The position numbers and the translations under genes are program-made. Below are positions 19,801 to 28,096 of a stretch of 64,000 bases of DNA, one piece after another (the stretch's first letter is position 1; every line of letters begins with the position of its first letter). The stretch lies in NCBI GenBank assembly GCA_035535995.1, contig DATLOZ010000023.1, positions 1-64,000 on the forward strand, given 5' to 3'. Origin of the DNA: JANYCO01 sp035535995 (GTDB lineage Bacteria > Bacteroidota > Bacteroidia > Cytophagales > Cytophagaceae). Below the pieces are notes generated by a model. That model worked only from the letters and a program-made list of their open reading frames with translations. It did not search any database and had not been told where the DNA came from.

Positions 19801-20402
19801 TCAACCCTATGGCCATGGAAGCTTACCAAGAGATCCAGGAGCGTCAGATCTTTATTTCCACGCAAAAAGAAGACCTTGCCAAAGCGAAAGAATCATTATT
19901 GCTTACCATTAGCGAGATCGACGAAGTAGCAAAAACTACCTTCATGGAATGCTTCGGACAGATCAAAGACAACTTTGGAAAAGTATTCCGCTCACTCTTC
20001 ACTGAAGAAGATTCCTGCAGCCTGGATCTTTCCGATCCGAACAACCCGCTGGAGTCGAGCATCGAGATCATTGCACGTCCTAAAGGAAAAAGACCTTTGA
20101 CCATCAACCAACTTTCCGGAGGAGAGAAAACGCTTACGGCAATTTCTCTACTGTTTGCCATCTACCTGATCAAGCCGGCTCCGTTCTGTATCTTCGATGA
20201 GGTGGATGCGCCGCTGGACGATGCCAACATTGATAAGTTTAACAATATCATCCGCAAATTCTCCGGAGAGTCGCAGTTCATCATCGTAACGCACAACAAG
20301 CGTACGATGTCTAGCACCGACGTGATCTATGGCATCACGATGATCGAACAAGGAGTGTCGAGACTAGTACCGGTAGACCTTAGAAGTCTTCAAGAAAGCT
20401 AA
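16863..20402 (+). CDS. smc: Chromosome segregation protein SMC
   Basis: 1179 aa, full length. N-terminal ATPase half with Walker A GPNGCGKSNVVDAIRW (about residue 32) and QEEF-like Q loop region, long coiled coil (about 170-500), hinge (about 515-640, around GFPEAIKFLKKN and YKGLIQYML), return coiled coil (about 650-990), then the signature LSGGEKTLTA and Walker B FCIFDEVDAPLDDAN. Dimeric SMC condenses and segregates the chromosome with ScpA/ScpB, which are not in the window. Followed by its own terminator. Confidence 0.97.
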   Translation: MQLSKLEIKGFKSFGDKVVINFDEGITGIVGPNGCGKSNVVDAIRWVLGEQKTRSLRSDKMENVIFNGTKNRKPMQMAEVSLTFNNTKNLLPTEYSHVTITRRYYRSGESEYLLNGVTCRLKDITDLFLDTGIGSDSYAIIELKMVDDILNDKDNSRRNLFEEAAGISKFKVRKKQSLKKLEETDKDLERVDDLLFEINKNLKSLEKQAKQTEKYFQIKEEYKVASIDLAKVSLQGQKESHLSLQKQIEEFTDKRTSLNAQIADQESGSEKQKADIINAEKTLSGRQKTLNEHVNKIRNFESDKKIKNERLKFLNDRYSSLQEQIEQDKASNERAELSIQSLEKEKDEAEAAFGENKIKLDGFKQEFESQKQKCAALQEQANVLNNEYKRKQEEAYQLNKSLDILNIQISTLKQEMEKTATDSTTNSASLEEFDKKIKEITAVIDEKTAELDTVNKQEEDLQNRILSQEKEIEQIKEKITQTNRIIDQKQNEFNLTKSMVENLEGFPEAIKFLKKNASWGKEFPLLSDILTCDEKYRLSIENYLEPFMNYYVVETEAQAIQAVNILNNSSKGKANFFVVSKFVNFVPSPLKQHPDTLPAINIVEFDPMYKGLIQYMLDEVYILINNQDNMPADPNAVFISQNGKITKRKYSIHGGSVGLFEGKRIGRAKNLEKLENEIKDLTLELEGIKGNLDIKISELARLKESTFKLKIETLRREIDMENRELVAFRTKQEQYQTMVSNNSLRKDEISDKIQSLQEELETGKPKADETKVDLKDLEERLNLLNEELIDENNILSNKSAAFNQENIVFHQQQSKINSLEQEVSYKQSSFQNSKERIDKNLEESRNIEDEIKQLSDNNDIHEDELLELYKERETIEQGVNEAEKEYYAFRANIDEFEKGIREIRKQREECDTLLLDLQNKINESKLGMSSIKERLSVEFNINIDDVLAEETEAGKELPSEQDLRERVEKIKNSLDKIGPINPMAMEAYQEIQERQIFISTQKEDLAKAKESLLLTISEIDEVAKTTFMECFGQIKDNFGKVFRSLFTEEDSCSLDLSDPNNPLESSIEIIARPKGKRPLTINQLSGGEKTLTAISLLFAIYLIKPAPFCIFDEVDAPLDDANIDKFNNIIRKFSGESQFIIVTHNKRTMSSTDVIYGITMIEQGVSRLVPVDLRSLQES

Positions 20403-20408
20403 AAAATT

Positions 20409-20437
20409 ATGAGCTATGAATGCTGAGTTATGAATGA
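20409..20437. repeat. ATTCATAA/ATGAGTTATGAAT-type repeat arm
   Basis: ATGAGCTATGAATG (20410-20423) and GAGTTATGAATG follow each other; a reverse copy ACTCATAATTCATAAT is at 20510-20526, giving inverted arms around the smc terminator. The same motif is amplified at 55931-56072. Confidence 0.5.
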
Positions 20438-20460
20438 TTAATAACTGTGGCAAGTAACAA

Positions 20461-20497
20461 AAATAGCCCGTTGATTTTCAACGGGCTATTTTATTTT
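20461..20497 (+). terminator. smc terminator
   Basis: AAATAGCCCGTTGA / TCAACGGGCTATTT stem with a four-base loop and TTATTTT tail, 58 bases after the smc stop. Confidence 0.88.
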
Positions 20498-20557
20498 AAT
20501 ATCACTAAACTCATAATTCATAATTTTTATTATCTTACCTCTTCATAACTTTTTGAC

Positions 20558-21796
20558 ATGTCTGAATTAAAAATATTAATGCTTACCGGAGACCTTTCCG
20601 GGCAAGTAAGTGGCGGTATGGGAATAGCCACTGCTGAAATAGCGAGGCACCTGGCCTCTATTTCCAATTTACACCTGATCAAATCAGGAGATGAGAATTT
20701 TCCTTCTATTCGCAATGTATCTACGGTAAATGCTTCCAGTCCTGCCCGTCAGATCGTTTCTTATTCCGTATTTCCTGGTGTGCAAAAAGAACCTCTTCAA
20801 TATGATTTTTTAATTTCTCCCTACAGGACCAACGATGCACAAAATCTTCCTTCCTATAAAACCAATCCTTCCACGTTAGAAGTAGTGGAGACAGTAGCTT
20901 CCTCCTACCTGGAAGAAGTAGCGCTATACAATCAAAAGGTCATAGACCTTGCGCAAACACTGGTATTTGATGTGATCTATTGCCACGACTGGACCACCTT
21001 CCAGGCAGGGATCAGTTTAAAATTGCAGACCGGCAAAAAACTGGTGCTTCATATCCATTCGTTGGAAACAGACCGCAAACCCGATAATAAAAATCCGAAT
21101 ATTTATTATCTCGAGCGAAAGGCCATGGATTATGCCGACGCTGTGATCACCGTAAGTGAATACACAAGAAATCTGATCCGGAAAAATTATGAGATTTACC
21201 CGGGGAAAATTCAAGTAGTTCACAATGCCATTGCTCCGCTCTCCATTAATAAAGCAGCAAAAGAAACCAACGAGCTCAACGTCCTTTTTATGGGCAGGTT
21301 GACAAGACAAAAAGGCATCGACAATTTTATCAGCATGGCCGAAGTGGTTTTTGAAAATTATCCGGATGTGCAATTCGTAATCGCCGGGGAAGGCGAGCTT
21401 CGTACGGAAATTGAAGGCAGGATCGAAAGTTCTGAGGCAGCTGATAATATTAGCCTGTTAGGTTATTTAAATAGTGAAGAAAAAAACGATCTGCTCGCCA
21501 TCACCGATATTTTTTGTATGCCATCGGAATCCGAACCTTTCGGGCTTGTAGCGCTGGAAGCGGCTTCGGCAGGTATTCCTTGTGTGATCTCCAAACAATC
21601 TGGGATTGCAGAGATCATGACAAGTGCACTGCAAGCAGATTTCAACGATGTTTCCGGATTTGCGCTTAGCATTACTACCTTGCTTGAAAGCGAATCGCTA
21701 CGCACTACAGTAGCGGAAGAACAAGCTAAAAATATTAAAGCACTGAATTGGAACAACTCCGCCGCCAATATTCTGGAGATTCTGAAAAAGTTATAA
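20558..21796 (+). CDS. Glycosyltransferase family 4 (glycogen/starch synthase-like)
   Basis: 412 aa, GT-B fold. The N-terminal half begins LKILMLTGDLSGQVSGGMGIAT with the GG loop typical of glycogen synthase-like enzymes, and has CHDWTTFQAGISL (compare NDWHT in GlgA). The C-terminal half carries VLFMGRLTRQKGIDNF and the nucleotide-sugar EPFGLVALEAASAG motif. Probably transfers glucose or another hexose from a nucleotide sugar to glycan or a small acceptor; the glycogen-debranching gene glgX is in the same window but 32 kb away. ATG start. Confidence 0.88.
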   Translation: MSELKILMLTGDLSGQVSGGMGIATAEIARHLASISNLHLIKSGDENFPSIRNVSTVNASSPARQIVSYSVFPGVQKEPLQYDFLISPYRTNDAQNLPSYKTNPSTLEVVETVASSYLEEVALYNQKVIDLAQTLVFDVIYCHDWTTFQAGISLKLQTGKKLVLHIHSLETDRKPDNKNPNIYYLERKAMDYADAVITVSEYTRNLIRKNYEIYPGKIQVVHNAIAPLSINKAAKETNELNVLFMGRLTRQKGIDNFISMAEVVFENYPDVQFVIAGEGELRTEIEGRIESSEAADNISLLGYLNSEEKNDLLAITDIFCMPSESEPFGLVALEAASAGIPCVISKQSGIAEIMTSALQADFNDVSGFALSITTLLESESLRTTVAEEQAKNIKALNWNNSAANILEILKKL

Positions 21797-21824
21797 CCAA
21801 GCGTACACTTAACAATTATTACAC

Positions 21825-22367
21825 ATGACTACACTTATTTTTGTTTTAACCATCGTTGCCTGCGTCATTGCCTTTCTTCTTATCCTGGCCATGCTGATGG
21901 GGAAAGATATGAATATTGAAAAAACGATCACGATCAATAAACCCAGACAGGAAGTATTTGAATTTTTGAAATATGTAAAAAATCACGAGCACTTCAATGT
22001 ATGGATGCAAATGGATCCTGAGATGAAAAAAACATATAGCGGTACGGATGGCAATGTGGGATTTGTATACGGCTGGGATAGTAACAAAGACAAAAACGTT
22101 GGGGCAGGAGAACAGGAAATCAAACTCATCAATCCCGGAGAACGGATTGAATATGAGCTTCGCTTCATCAGACCAATGCAGGATATTGCCAAAGCTGTAT
22201 TCATGATCGAGCCGATCCCCGGAAGTCAGCAGACAAAAGTACAATGGCATTTTTATAGTAAAATGAAATTTCCAATGAACCTGATGATGCCGGTAATGAA
22301 AAATGTACTGAGCAAAGCATTAGAGCAGGGCTTGGTGAATCTTAAAACTTATCTGGAAAAGATTTAA
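21825..22367 (+). CDS. SRPBCC domain protein with N-terminal membrane helix
   Basis: 180 aa. Membrane segment at about 4-26, then a polyketide-cyclase/START-like domain opening IEKTITINKPRQEVFEFLKYVKNHEHF. The GERIEYELRFIRPM strand and C-terminal amphipathic helix fit. Ligand unknown. It lies 28 bases after the glycosyltransferase gene and is probably in the same transcript. Confidence 0.85.
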   Translation: MTTLIFVLTIVACVIAFLLILAMLMGKDMNIEKTITINKPRQEVFEFLKYVKNHEHFNVWMQMDPEMKKTYSGTDGNVGFVYGWDSNKDKNVGAGEQEIKLINPGERIEYELRFIRPMQDIAKAVFMIEPIPGSQQTKVQWHFYSKMKFPMNLMMPVMKNVLSKALEQGLVNLKTYLEKI

Positions 22368-22448
22368 ACTAATTTTGAATTTTGAATTGCAAGATGTTAG
22401 TAGACTCATACTCTTCTGTCTCAAAATTTATATCTTAACGTTACTACA

Positions 22449-22862
22449 ATGGACATCGACATTCAATATATACTCGACAATTTTATCGAATGGTTTATCC
22501 TGGAAGAAGCGAAGGAACAGGCTTCTATAGAATTAAGAGAACCAAAGAAAAGACATTTATTTACTCAAAAGCTTAAACATCATTGGGACAGTGTGATCGA
22601 TAAGCGATTTATACATTCGTTGGAAAGTGCGCACAATACTCCTGATGCTATCAAGAAAGAATTGCATTCACGTGGACGCGATCTTTGCTATGTGATCGCC
22701 CAGGATCCGTTGATTGATAATAAGGTAATGGAAGTTTCTTACGCTGTAGACAAAGTTTTCGGAAGAGGCGAAGGAGCAATCCTGGTAAATTTGCAAGTAG
22801 ATAAATTATTTTTAGAAACAGATGGACCAAGGTTTTTGGGAAAGAAGGGAGATCTGAGGTAA
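22449..22862 (+). CDS. Conserved-type hypothetical protein
   Basis: 137 aa, charged and soluble, no signal peptide or membrane segment. N-terminal half helical and acidic/basic (FIEWFILEEAKEQASIELRE), C-terminal half with beta-like VSYAVDKVFGRGEGAILVNLQVDKLFL. I do not recognise a family. The codon pattern resembles its neighbours and a normal ATG starts it, so I believe it is expressed. Just downstream is a REP-type palindrome. Confidence 0.7.
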   Translation: MDIDIQYILDNFIEWFILEEAKEQASIELREPKKRHLFTQKLKHHWDSVIDKRFIHSLESAHNTPDAIKKELHSRGRDLCYVIAQDPLIDNKVMEVSYAVDKVFGRGEGAILVNLQVDKLFLETDGPRFLGKKGDLR

Positions 22863-22868
22863 TCATAG

Positions 22869-23030
22869 CCGTCATTGCGAGGAAATGTTGCGAAGCAATG
22901 TTGACGAAGCAATCTGTTAGCTATGCAGCCTAAGCCCGTTTAATAATACTACTTGTTTCAAATTGATGTAGCTTCGTAGCTACAGATTGCTTCGTCATTC
23001 CGCCTATGGCGTCATTCCTCGCAATGACGG
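22869..23030. repeat. REP-type palindrome, CGTCATTGCGAGG family (copy 2)
   Basis: CCGTCATTGCGAGGAA (from 22869) and TTCCTCGCAATGACGG (to 23030) are perfect inverted ends, with inner arms GACGAAGCAATCTG / CAGATTGCTTCGTC. It lies between the converging hypothetical gene and purU and shares the core of the element at 14004-14138. Confidence 0.85.
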
Positions 23031-23039
23031 ATTAATTCA

Positions 23040-23876
23040 TCAAACAAAAATAATCGTCTTATTCCCCGTCACAAACACCCGGTCATCCAATACTAACTTC
23101 ATAGCTTCGGCCAGCACAGAGGCTTCCACTTCGTGACCTGCCTGTACCATACTTTTGGCGGTGAAAGAATGATCTACCGGCGTCACTTTTTGTACCAGGA
23201 TCGGTCCTTCATCCAGATCATTGTTTACAATATGCGCCGTAGCGCCGATCAGTTTTACGCCGCGATGGTAGGCCTGCTTGTATGGATTAGCGCCAATGAA
23301 AGCAGGCAAGAAAGAATGATGGATATTGATGATCTTGTTTTCAAATTTTGCTACAAACTCAGGAGAAAGAATTCTCATAAACTTGGCCAGCACAAGATAA
23401 TCCGGTTTATACGGTTGGATCGTTTCCACTAATTCTTCTTCAAATTGTTCCTTCGTCTTATTTTCATGCGAAATGAAATGAAAAGGAATATCAAAGCGCT
23501 CTGTATAATCTTTTAGCAATTCATAATTTCCGATCACGCAGTGAATGCGTGCATGAAGCTCGCCGAAGTGATGCCGGGAAAGAAGATCGCTCAGGCAATG
23601 ATGTTCTTTAGTGACCAAGACTATAATATCTTTCTTCTGTTTTGGATTGATCTCGATCGTAGCCTTAGGAGGCAAATGCACTTGCAGCGCTGCGAAAAGG
23701 CGGTCTTTGTCGAGCGTGCCTGAAAGTTCGGAGCGCATGAAGAACATATTTGTTTCCTCTTCCACAAATTCTTTCATCACCAGAATATTCAGGTCATTTT
23801 GAAAAATTACAGTACTGATCCGGGAGATCAGGCCTTTGTGATCGGGACAAGTGATGAGGAGGATGTGTGTTTCCAC
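23040..23876 (-). CDS. purU: Formyltetrahydrofolate deformylase PurU
   Basis: Hydrolyses 10-formyl-THF to formate and THF, balancing one-carbon units and supplying formate for PurT-type purine synthesis. 278 aa. N-terminal ACT domain (about 1-80, ITCPDHKGLISRIS) and C-terminal formyl-transferase fold with INIHHSFLPAFIGANPY (about 183-199), AHIVNNDLDEGPILVQ (about 218-233), including the catalytic His and Asp of this family. Start codon GTG at 23876. Opposite in direction to the hypothetical gene; metF two genes upstream also acts on folates. Confidence 0.94.
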   Translation of the reverse strand: METHILLITCPDHKGLISRISTVIFQNDLNILVMKEFVEEETNMFFMRSELSGTLDKDRLFAALQVHLPPKATIEINPKQKKDIIVLVTKEHHCLSDLLSRHHFGELHARIHCVIGNYELLKDYTERFDIPFHFISHENKTKEQFEEELVETIQPYKPDYLVLAKFMRILSPEFVAKFENKIINIHHSFLPAFIGANPYKQAYHRGVKLIGATAHIVNNDLDEGPILVQKVTPVDHSFTAKSMVQAGHEVEASVLAEAMKLVLDDRVFVTGNKTIIFV

Positions 23877-23908
23877 TGGAGACAGAGTTAAAAGTTATGA
23901 GTATTGAA

Positions 23909-23974
23909 TCAGCAAGAGCAACAGCAAGAGTACACAGATTTTTACTGTATACTCTTGCTGTTGCTCTTGCTGAC
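23909..23974. repeat. CAGCAAGAGCAAC hairpin repeat (copy 1)
   Basis: TCAGCAAGAGCAACAGCAAG and its exact reverse complement flank a short AT spacer, making a near-perfect stem of about 29 bp (TACACAG / CTGTATA at the top). It lies between purU and the HMG-CoA lyase gene. Other copies: 27802-27872, 31664-31700, 42898-43003, 43217-43322. Confidence 0.9.
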
Positions 23975-24004
23975 CAGAAGTAAATAAGTTATTGGTTTTC
24001 ATTT

Positions 24005-24898
24005 TCAAACCGGAAAAACTTTAGCAGACAAATTCATCGCTTCTTCGAAAGCTGGTTTATTCAGTTTCAGATCTATTGAAAGAGATTCTAAATAAGTGAT
24101 GATCTTTTCGGTGGCCATGTTGCCGGTGAGCTCGTCCTTGGCCATTGGACAACCGCCAAAGCCGCGGATCGCGCCATCGAAGCGGCGGCAACCTGCCTGG
24201 AAAGCGGCTTGCAATTTTTCTTCTGCCGTAAGCGGGTTAGAATGTAAGTGCGCGCCAAACTCGATCCCAGGAAAATTTTTGATCAAGGAAGAAAACAAAG
24301 CCGTGATATTATCCGGAGCCGAAACACCGATCGTATCGGATGGACAAATGATCGTAACTCCAAATGCTTTAAGTTTGCTTACAAATTCTGCAAGATATGC
24401 TTCGTCGTATGGATCACCGTATGGATTTCCAAAACCCATGGACAGGTATACTACTAATATTTTTCCATTTCGGACCACCAGTTCCTGGATCTGTTTAAGT
24501 TCTTCAAAAGCTTCAGCGATGGATCTATTGGTATTTCTTTGCTGAAAAGTTTCGGAGAGCGATAATGGAAAGCCAAGATAAGTGATCTCTTGATGTTGGC
24601 AGGCATCCTGCGCTCCTCTCAAGTTGGCGATGATCGCAAGAAGTTTGGTGGAAACATTATCCAGTTCTAACCTAGCAAGCACTTCCGCCGTATCGCGCAT
24701 TTGCGGGATGGCTTTGGGAGAAACAAAACTGCCGAAATCCAACGTATCAAAACCTACTTTCAGCAATTGATTGAGGTATTTGATCTTCAAATCCGTAGGG
24801 ATAAACTCATGAATCCCCTGCATGGCATCGCGAGGACACTCTACGAGCTTTACGCTGGGATGTGAAGTATGGAGTGTAGAGTGTGAATCGAAAGACAT
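24005..24898 (-). CDS. mvaB: Hydroxymethylglutaryl-CoA lyase
   Basis: Splits HMG-CoA into acetoacetate and acetyl-CoA, the last step of leucine degradation. 297 aa from ATG at 24898 (a TTG six codons upstream is less likely). HMGL-like TIM barrel: VKLVECPRDAMQG at the substrate end, DTIGVSAPDNI, AHLHSNPLTAEEK (metal histidines), and the diagnostic cysteine loop FGGCPMAKDELTGNMATE near the C-terminus. The N-terminal ~20 residues are variable. Other Leu-degradation genes are not adjacent. Confidence 0.92.
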   Translation of the reverse strand: MSFDSHSTLHTSHPSVKLVECPRDAMQGIHEFIPTDLKIKYLNQLLKVGFDTLDFGSFVSPKAIPQMRDTAEVLARLELDNVSTKLLAIIANLRGAQDACQHQEITYLGFPLSLSETFQQRNTNRSIAEAFEELKQIQELVVRNGKILVVYLSMGFGNPYGDPYDEAYLAEFVSKLKAFGVTIICPSDTIGVSAPDNITALFSSLIKNFPGIEFGAHLHSNPLTAEEKLQAAFQAGCRRFDGAIRGFGGCPMAKDELTGNMATEKIITYLESLSIDLKLNKPAFEEAMNLSAKVFPV

Positions 24899-24973
24899 GG
24901 TTTCTGATTTTAGCAATTAACGTTTATTATTGGCAAATGATTTCCTCTCATTACTAACGAGTCACTCCTACTA

Positions 24974-25927
24974 CTAAAAAACTTCGCTTGCAATAGCTTT
25001 GATAGAATCCGATTTACTCATGGAATAATAATGGAGAATTGGCACACCGGCTTTTTTTAGTTCTTTTGATTGGGCAATGCACCATTCTATTCCTACTTTC
25101 TTCACCTGTTCGTTGTCTTTACATTTTTCCACCGCTTCTGCCAGGTCTTCCGGAATATCGATATGAAAAATGCTCGGCAGCATGGTCAGCTGCTTTTTGG
25201 TAGTGAGTGGTTTTAGTCCCGGGATGATTGGTACATTAATTCCTTCTGCTTTGCACGCATTGACGAAGTCGAAATACTTTTGGTTGTCAAAAAACATTTG
25301 AGTGACAATGTATTCGCCTCCAAGTTCGATCTTTTTCTTTAAGTATTTCAGATCTGTTTTCATGTTTGGTGCTTCGAAATGTTTTTCCGGGTAACCGGCG
25401 ATTCCGATACAAAAATCGGAAGGCGCTGCGTTTTCCACATCGTCGAAAAGATATTTTCCGCAGTTCAGGTCTTTGATCTGTTTGATCAGATCGGTTGCAT
25501 AGTTGTTGCCGTCTTTTTCCGGTATAAAAGAACCTTCCGATTTGATGGCGTCGCCTCGAAGAGCTAATACGTTGTCTATTCCGAGGAAATTAAGATCGAT
25601 GAGCGCATTTTCCGTTTCTTCTTTGGTAAAACCTCCACAGATGATATGCGGTACTGCATCTACTTGGAAATGGTTCATGATCGCTGCGCAGATGCCTACT
25701 GTGCCAGGTCTTTTCTTGGTAGCAACCTTTTCAAGCAATCCGTTTTCGCGCTTCTTGTATACATATTCCTCGCGATGGTAGGTCACGTCGATAAAAGGCG
25801 GTTTAAATTCCATTAGAGGCTCTATGGCAGAGAATATAGAGTTTATATCCTGTCCTTTTAACGGAGGCAATATCTCCAGCGAAAACAATGTTTTCTTCGC
25901 ATTCTTGATGTGATCAACTACTTTCAT
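24974..25927 (-). CDS. metF: Methylenetetrahydrofolate reductase MetF
   Basis: Flavoprotein that reduces 5,10-methylene-THF to 5-methyl-THF for methionine synthesis. 317 aa TIM barrel: SLEILPPLKG (the catalytic Glu region) at the start, FIDVTYHREEY, ICGGFTKEETENAL, NVLALRGD, IGIAGYPEKH, YIVTQMFFDN, and IPGLKPLTTKKQL. ATG at 25927. Same strand as HMG-CoA lyase and purU, with 75 bases between metF and the lyase gene. No S-box or cobalamin riboswitch was recognised upstream. Confidence 0.95.
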   Translation of the reverse strand: MKVVDHIKNAKKTLFSLEILPPLKGQDINSIFSAIEPLMEFKPPFIDVTYHREEYVYKKRENGLLEKVATKKRPGTVGICAAIMNHFQVDAVPHIICGGFTKEETENALIDLNFLGIDNVLALRGDAIKSEGSFIPEKDGNNYATDLIKQIKDLNCGKYLFDDVENAAPSDFCIGIAGYPEKHFEAPNMKTDLKYLKKKIELGGEYIVTQMFFDNQKYFDFVNACKAEGINVPIIPGLKPLTTKKQLTMLPSIFHIDIPEDLAEAVEKCKDNEQVKKVGIEWCIAQSKELKKAGVPILHYYSMSKSDSIKAIASEVF

Positions 25928-26800
25928 ATGATTTTTTACGAAACACTAAATTAGTATATGATTTGATGATTTGAAAATTAGGTCAGTTTGAAGATTAGGT
26001 AATTTGAGGATGTTTTGAATCATATTTGAGATTTTCATTTCAGAAACGAAGAAAGATCATCATCAACTCTTCAAATTATCAACTCACTAAATCTTCAAAG
26101 CAAAAAAATACAAAGCGAAATTTTTTCTTCGACTAGGCAATTGAATTTTTTTCAAAAATGAATGGAAGAAAACGTGAGAAGAGAATGAAAAAAAAATTCT
26201 TCCACACATTGATCGGGAAGAATCTATAAATATTATTTTTTTTAGTAGGCAGAAAATAAAACTACCACCCCAAACGAGGTGGTAGCGGATCATGTGGCAA
26301 CAGCAAATCAACCACATTTGTTTATGATGTTTGTTACAAAAGGGATTTAAATATACATAGCAGACCTGAAAATAGCAATCAAAATCTTCTTTCCATTCTA
26401 GGGTATAAAGTCTCATTTTTTGTACTTTTCCAACATATCTTAAAGTCTAAGAAGTAAATCCTTCAGAATTGATATGATTTATTGTAGCAAAAAAATATTT
26501 ATGGCAAATTTTAACCGACCTTAGTTTTATAGATTTATTTAAACTACATATATAAATAGTTATATTTTTGAGTTATTAACAGCCTGTTGATATGTGGATA
26601 AGTGGCTAAAGGCGGAGGGTTAAAAACTGCCTTTACATGATTGCGACTAAGCACGAAAATGTCGCGCAAAGGCGCAATGATGCAAATAATTACGCGAAAA
26701 TAATTTTCAAGAGTACATTCAAATTTAGTTTATGATCCTTCCGCTTTGCACTTTCAAGTTTAAACTTTCAACCTTAACTTACCATCCAATAACCAATACT
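25928..26800. other. 873-base intergenic region before the WYL regulator
   Basis: No convincing protein gene. An AT-rich direct-repeat patch follows the metF start (GATTTGAAAATTAGG, GAAGATTAGGTAATTTGAGGA). A candidate small RNA with terminator lies at 26251-26345. A perfect DnaA-box-type TGTGGATAA occurs once at 26592-26600 next to an AT-rich run; a single box is not enough to call an origin. Confidence 0.5.
26251..26345 (-). ncRNA. Candidate small RNA ending in a rho-independent terminator
   Basis: On the minus strand an ATGTGG...CCACAT hairpin (26292-26317) is followed after GATCCG by an 8-bp stem CTACCACC / GGTGGTAG (26262-26285) and TTTTATTTT. No gene lies upstream for which it would serve as terminator: metF and the rest of the minus-strand genes are downstream. 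TATATTTA near 26355 is a possible -7 element without a good -33 partner. The right boundary is approximate. Confidence 0.45.
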
Positions 26801-27799
26801 ATGTCGAGAAATAAAGAAGCGTTGATCCGCTACAGAATTATAAACAACTGTTTGCTCAATGGTAAAGTGAAAACCAAGGATGAGATCATGAACGTGATTG
26901 AACAAACCTTGGGGAAAAAAGTAAGTGAACGCACATTTGCCGACGACATCCGTGCCATGCGCGAAGACGAGGAACTTGGCTACCTGGCACCAATCGTATT
27001 TGACAAAGGGTATTTCTACCGTGACAAGAACTACTCAATCGACAATATTCCTCTCAGCCTGGAAGAGATTGAGGCGCTTTCTTTTGCCGCTATGGTACTC
27101 GATCAGTATAAGCGGATCGGGATCTTCGACAAATTTACGGGCGCTGTAGGTAAGATCGTAGACCTGGTGAAAATACGCAGGAAGATGGAATCCGACCAGT
27201 TTGAGCAATCGGTGGAATTTGAAGACGCTCCACTGATCAAAGGTTCTGAATTTATAGAACCTCTTCTTACAGCGATCAAAAATAAAAAAATACTATCGAT
27301 CCAGTATCAATCTTTTAACAGCGATAAAGCAAAACTTCATGTGCTTCATCCTTTTTATCTTAAAGAGTACCGAAACCGCTGGTACCTCACCGGACTGGAC
27401 GAAGAAAAGCAAAGTATTCTGACACTAGGATTGGAAAGAATTCTGAACGTGGAAGAAAAAACGGGATTATTTTTCACCTCTATTACATTTGATCCTAAAA
27501 AGTATTTCGGCAATATCATCGGCATTTCTGTAAACAATCAGCAAAACACACCGGAAGAGATCTTAATCAGGTATACGCCTCAGCAGGCTTTATATATCAA
27601 AACGCAACCGCTACACCACAGCCAGGAGATCTTGTCGGAAAACGATCAGGAATGTATGGTGAAGTATCATCTATGTCCTAATTATGAATTAAGATCGCAG
27701 CTGCTGAGTATGGGAAAAGGATGCCAGGTATTAAAGCCAGAGAGTTTGAGAAAGGAAATTGCAGCAATGGCCAGAGAGATTGTGGATTTATATAAATAA
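26801..27799 (+). CDS. WYL-domain transcriptional regulator
   Basis: 332 aa from the ATG at 26801 (an in-frame ATG at 26732 adds 23 unlikely residues). N-terminal winged-helix-like region (SRNKEALIRYRIINNCLLN, then VSERTFADDIRAMREDEELG), a helical linker with LSLEEIEALSFAAMVL, and a WYL domain at about 150-235 with the FYLKEYRNRWYLTG core (YL for the eponymous motif) and a C-terminal WCX-like extension. WYL proteins sense nucleotides or nucleic acids and regulate nearby genes, often defence or DNA repair; no defence genes are adjacent here. Confidence 0.9.
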   Translation: MSRNKEALIRYRIINNCLLNGKVKTKDEIMNVIEQTLGKKVSERTFADDIRAMREDEELGYLAPIVFDKGYFYRDKNYSIDNIPLSLEEIEALSFAAMVLDQYKRIGIFDKFTGAVGKIVDLVKIRRKMESDQFEQSVEFEDAPLIKGSEFIEPLLTAIKNKKILSIQYQSFNSDKAKLHVLHPFYLKEYRNRWYLTGLDEEKQSILTLGLERILNVEEKTGLFFTSITFDPKKYFGNIIGISVNNQQNTPEEILIRYTPQQALYIKTQPLHHSQEILSENDQECMVKYHLCPNYELRSQLLSMGKGCQVLKPESLRKEIAAMAREIVDLYK

Positions 27800-27801
27800 T
27801 T

Positions 27802-27872
27802 CTCTATACTGTTGCTCTTGCTGACCCTACATCATAAGCAGCAGGACAGCAACAACAACAACAGTATAGAGT
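27802..27872. repeat. CAGCAAGAG-related hairpin repeat (divergent copy 2)
   Basis: CTCTATACTGTTG and CAACAGTATAGAG are exact inverted ends around TTGCTCTTGCTGAC and CAGCAGGACAGCAAC segments. It lies directly after the WYL gene and before the two small Cys genes. Confidence 0.7.
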
Positions 27873-27886
27873 AAAGTGAGTTTAAA

Positions 27887-28096
27887 TTAGCACTTCTCAT
27901 GTATCAAATACTTCCCACAAATCTCTATCTCCTTTGAAAAATCGGGTTTCCCATTTTCCTTAAGAGGAAAACATTTGATATGCGCAAAGTCATCTTCCTG
28001 GAAGTTGGGATTTTCCTTTATGTTGTAAACATATTTTTTATTATCCTGCAGGCAGATCACGCACTGGTATATTTTCTTATTGATCAATATCTCCAT
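27887..28096 (-). CDS. Small Cys-rich protein, tandem paralogue B
   Basis: 69 aa, about two-thirds identical by eye to the protein of the next gene upstream (28084-28326). Shared pattern: an N-terminal KKIYQCVICLQDNK with CxxC, then YVYNIKENP, FAHIKCFPL and IEICGKYLI; this copy has an extra HEKC at its end. Four spaced cysteines suggest a small zinc-binding or disulfide fold, which is inference. Its start lies 13 bases inside the end of its paralogue, so translation is probably coupled. Family not recognised. Confidence 0.75.
   Translation of the reverse strand: MEILINKKIYQCVICLQDNKKYVYNIKENPNFQEDDFAHIKCFPLKENGKPDFSKEIEICGKYLIHEKC

Noticed and set aside
16863..20402. Many long minus-strand frames inside smc
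   Set aside because: They are reverse-strand reading through a coiled-coil gene with biased codons and lack any independent signal.
24899..24916. Longer HMG-CoA lyase with TTG start
   Set aside because: An ATG six codons later gives a normal N-terminus, and the extra residues have no conserved function.
26087..26416. Open frame of 109 codons on the minus strand
   Set aside because: Cys- and Phe-rich low-complexity translation of the structured small-RNA candidate and an AT-rich region.
26577..26610. Possible replication origin with a TGTGGATAA box
   Set aside because: Only one DnaA-box match was found, without a cluster or dnaA/gidA neighbours; GC skew could not be computed.
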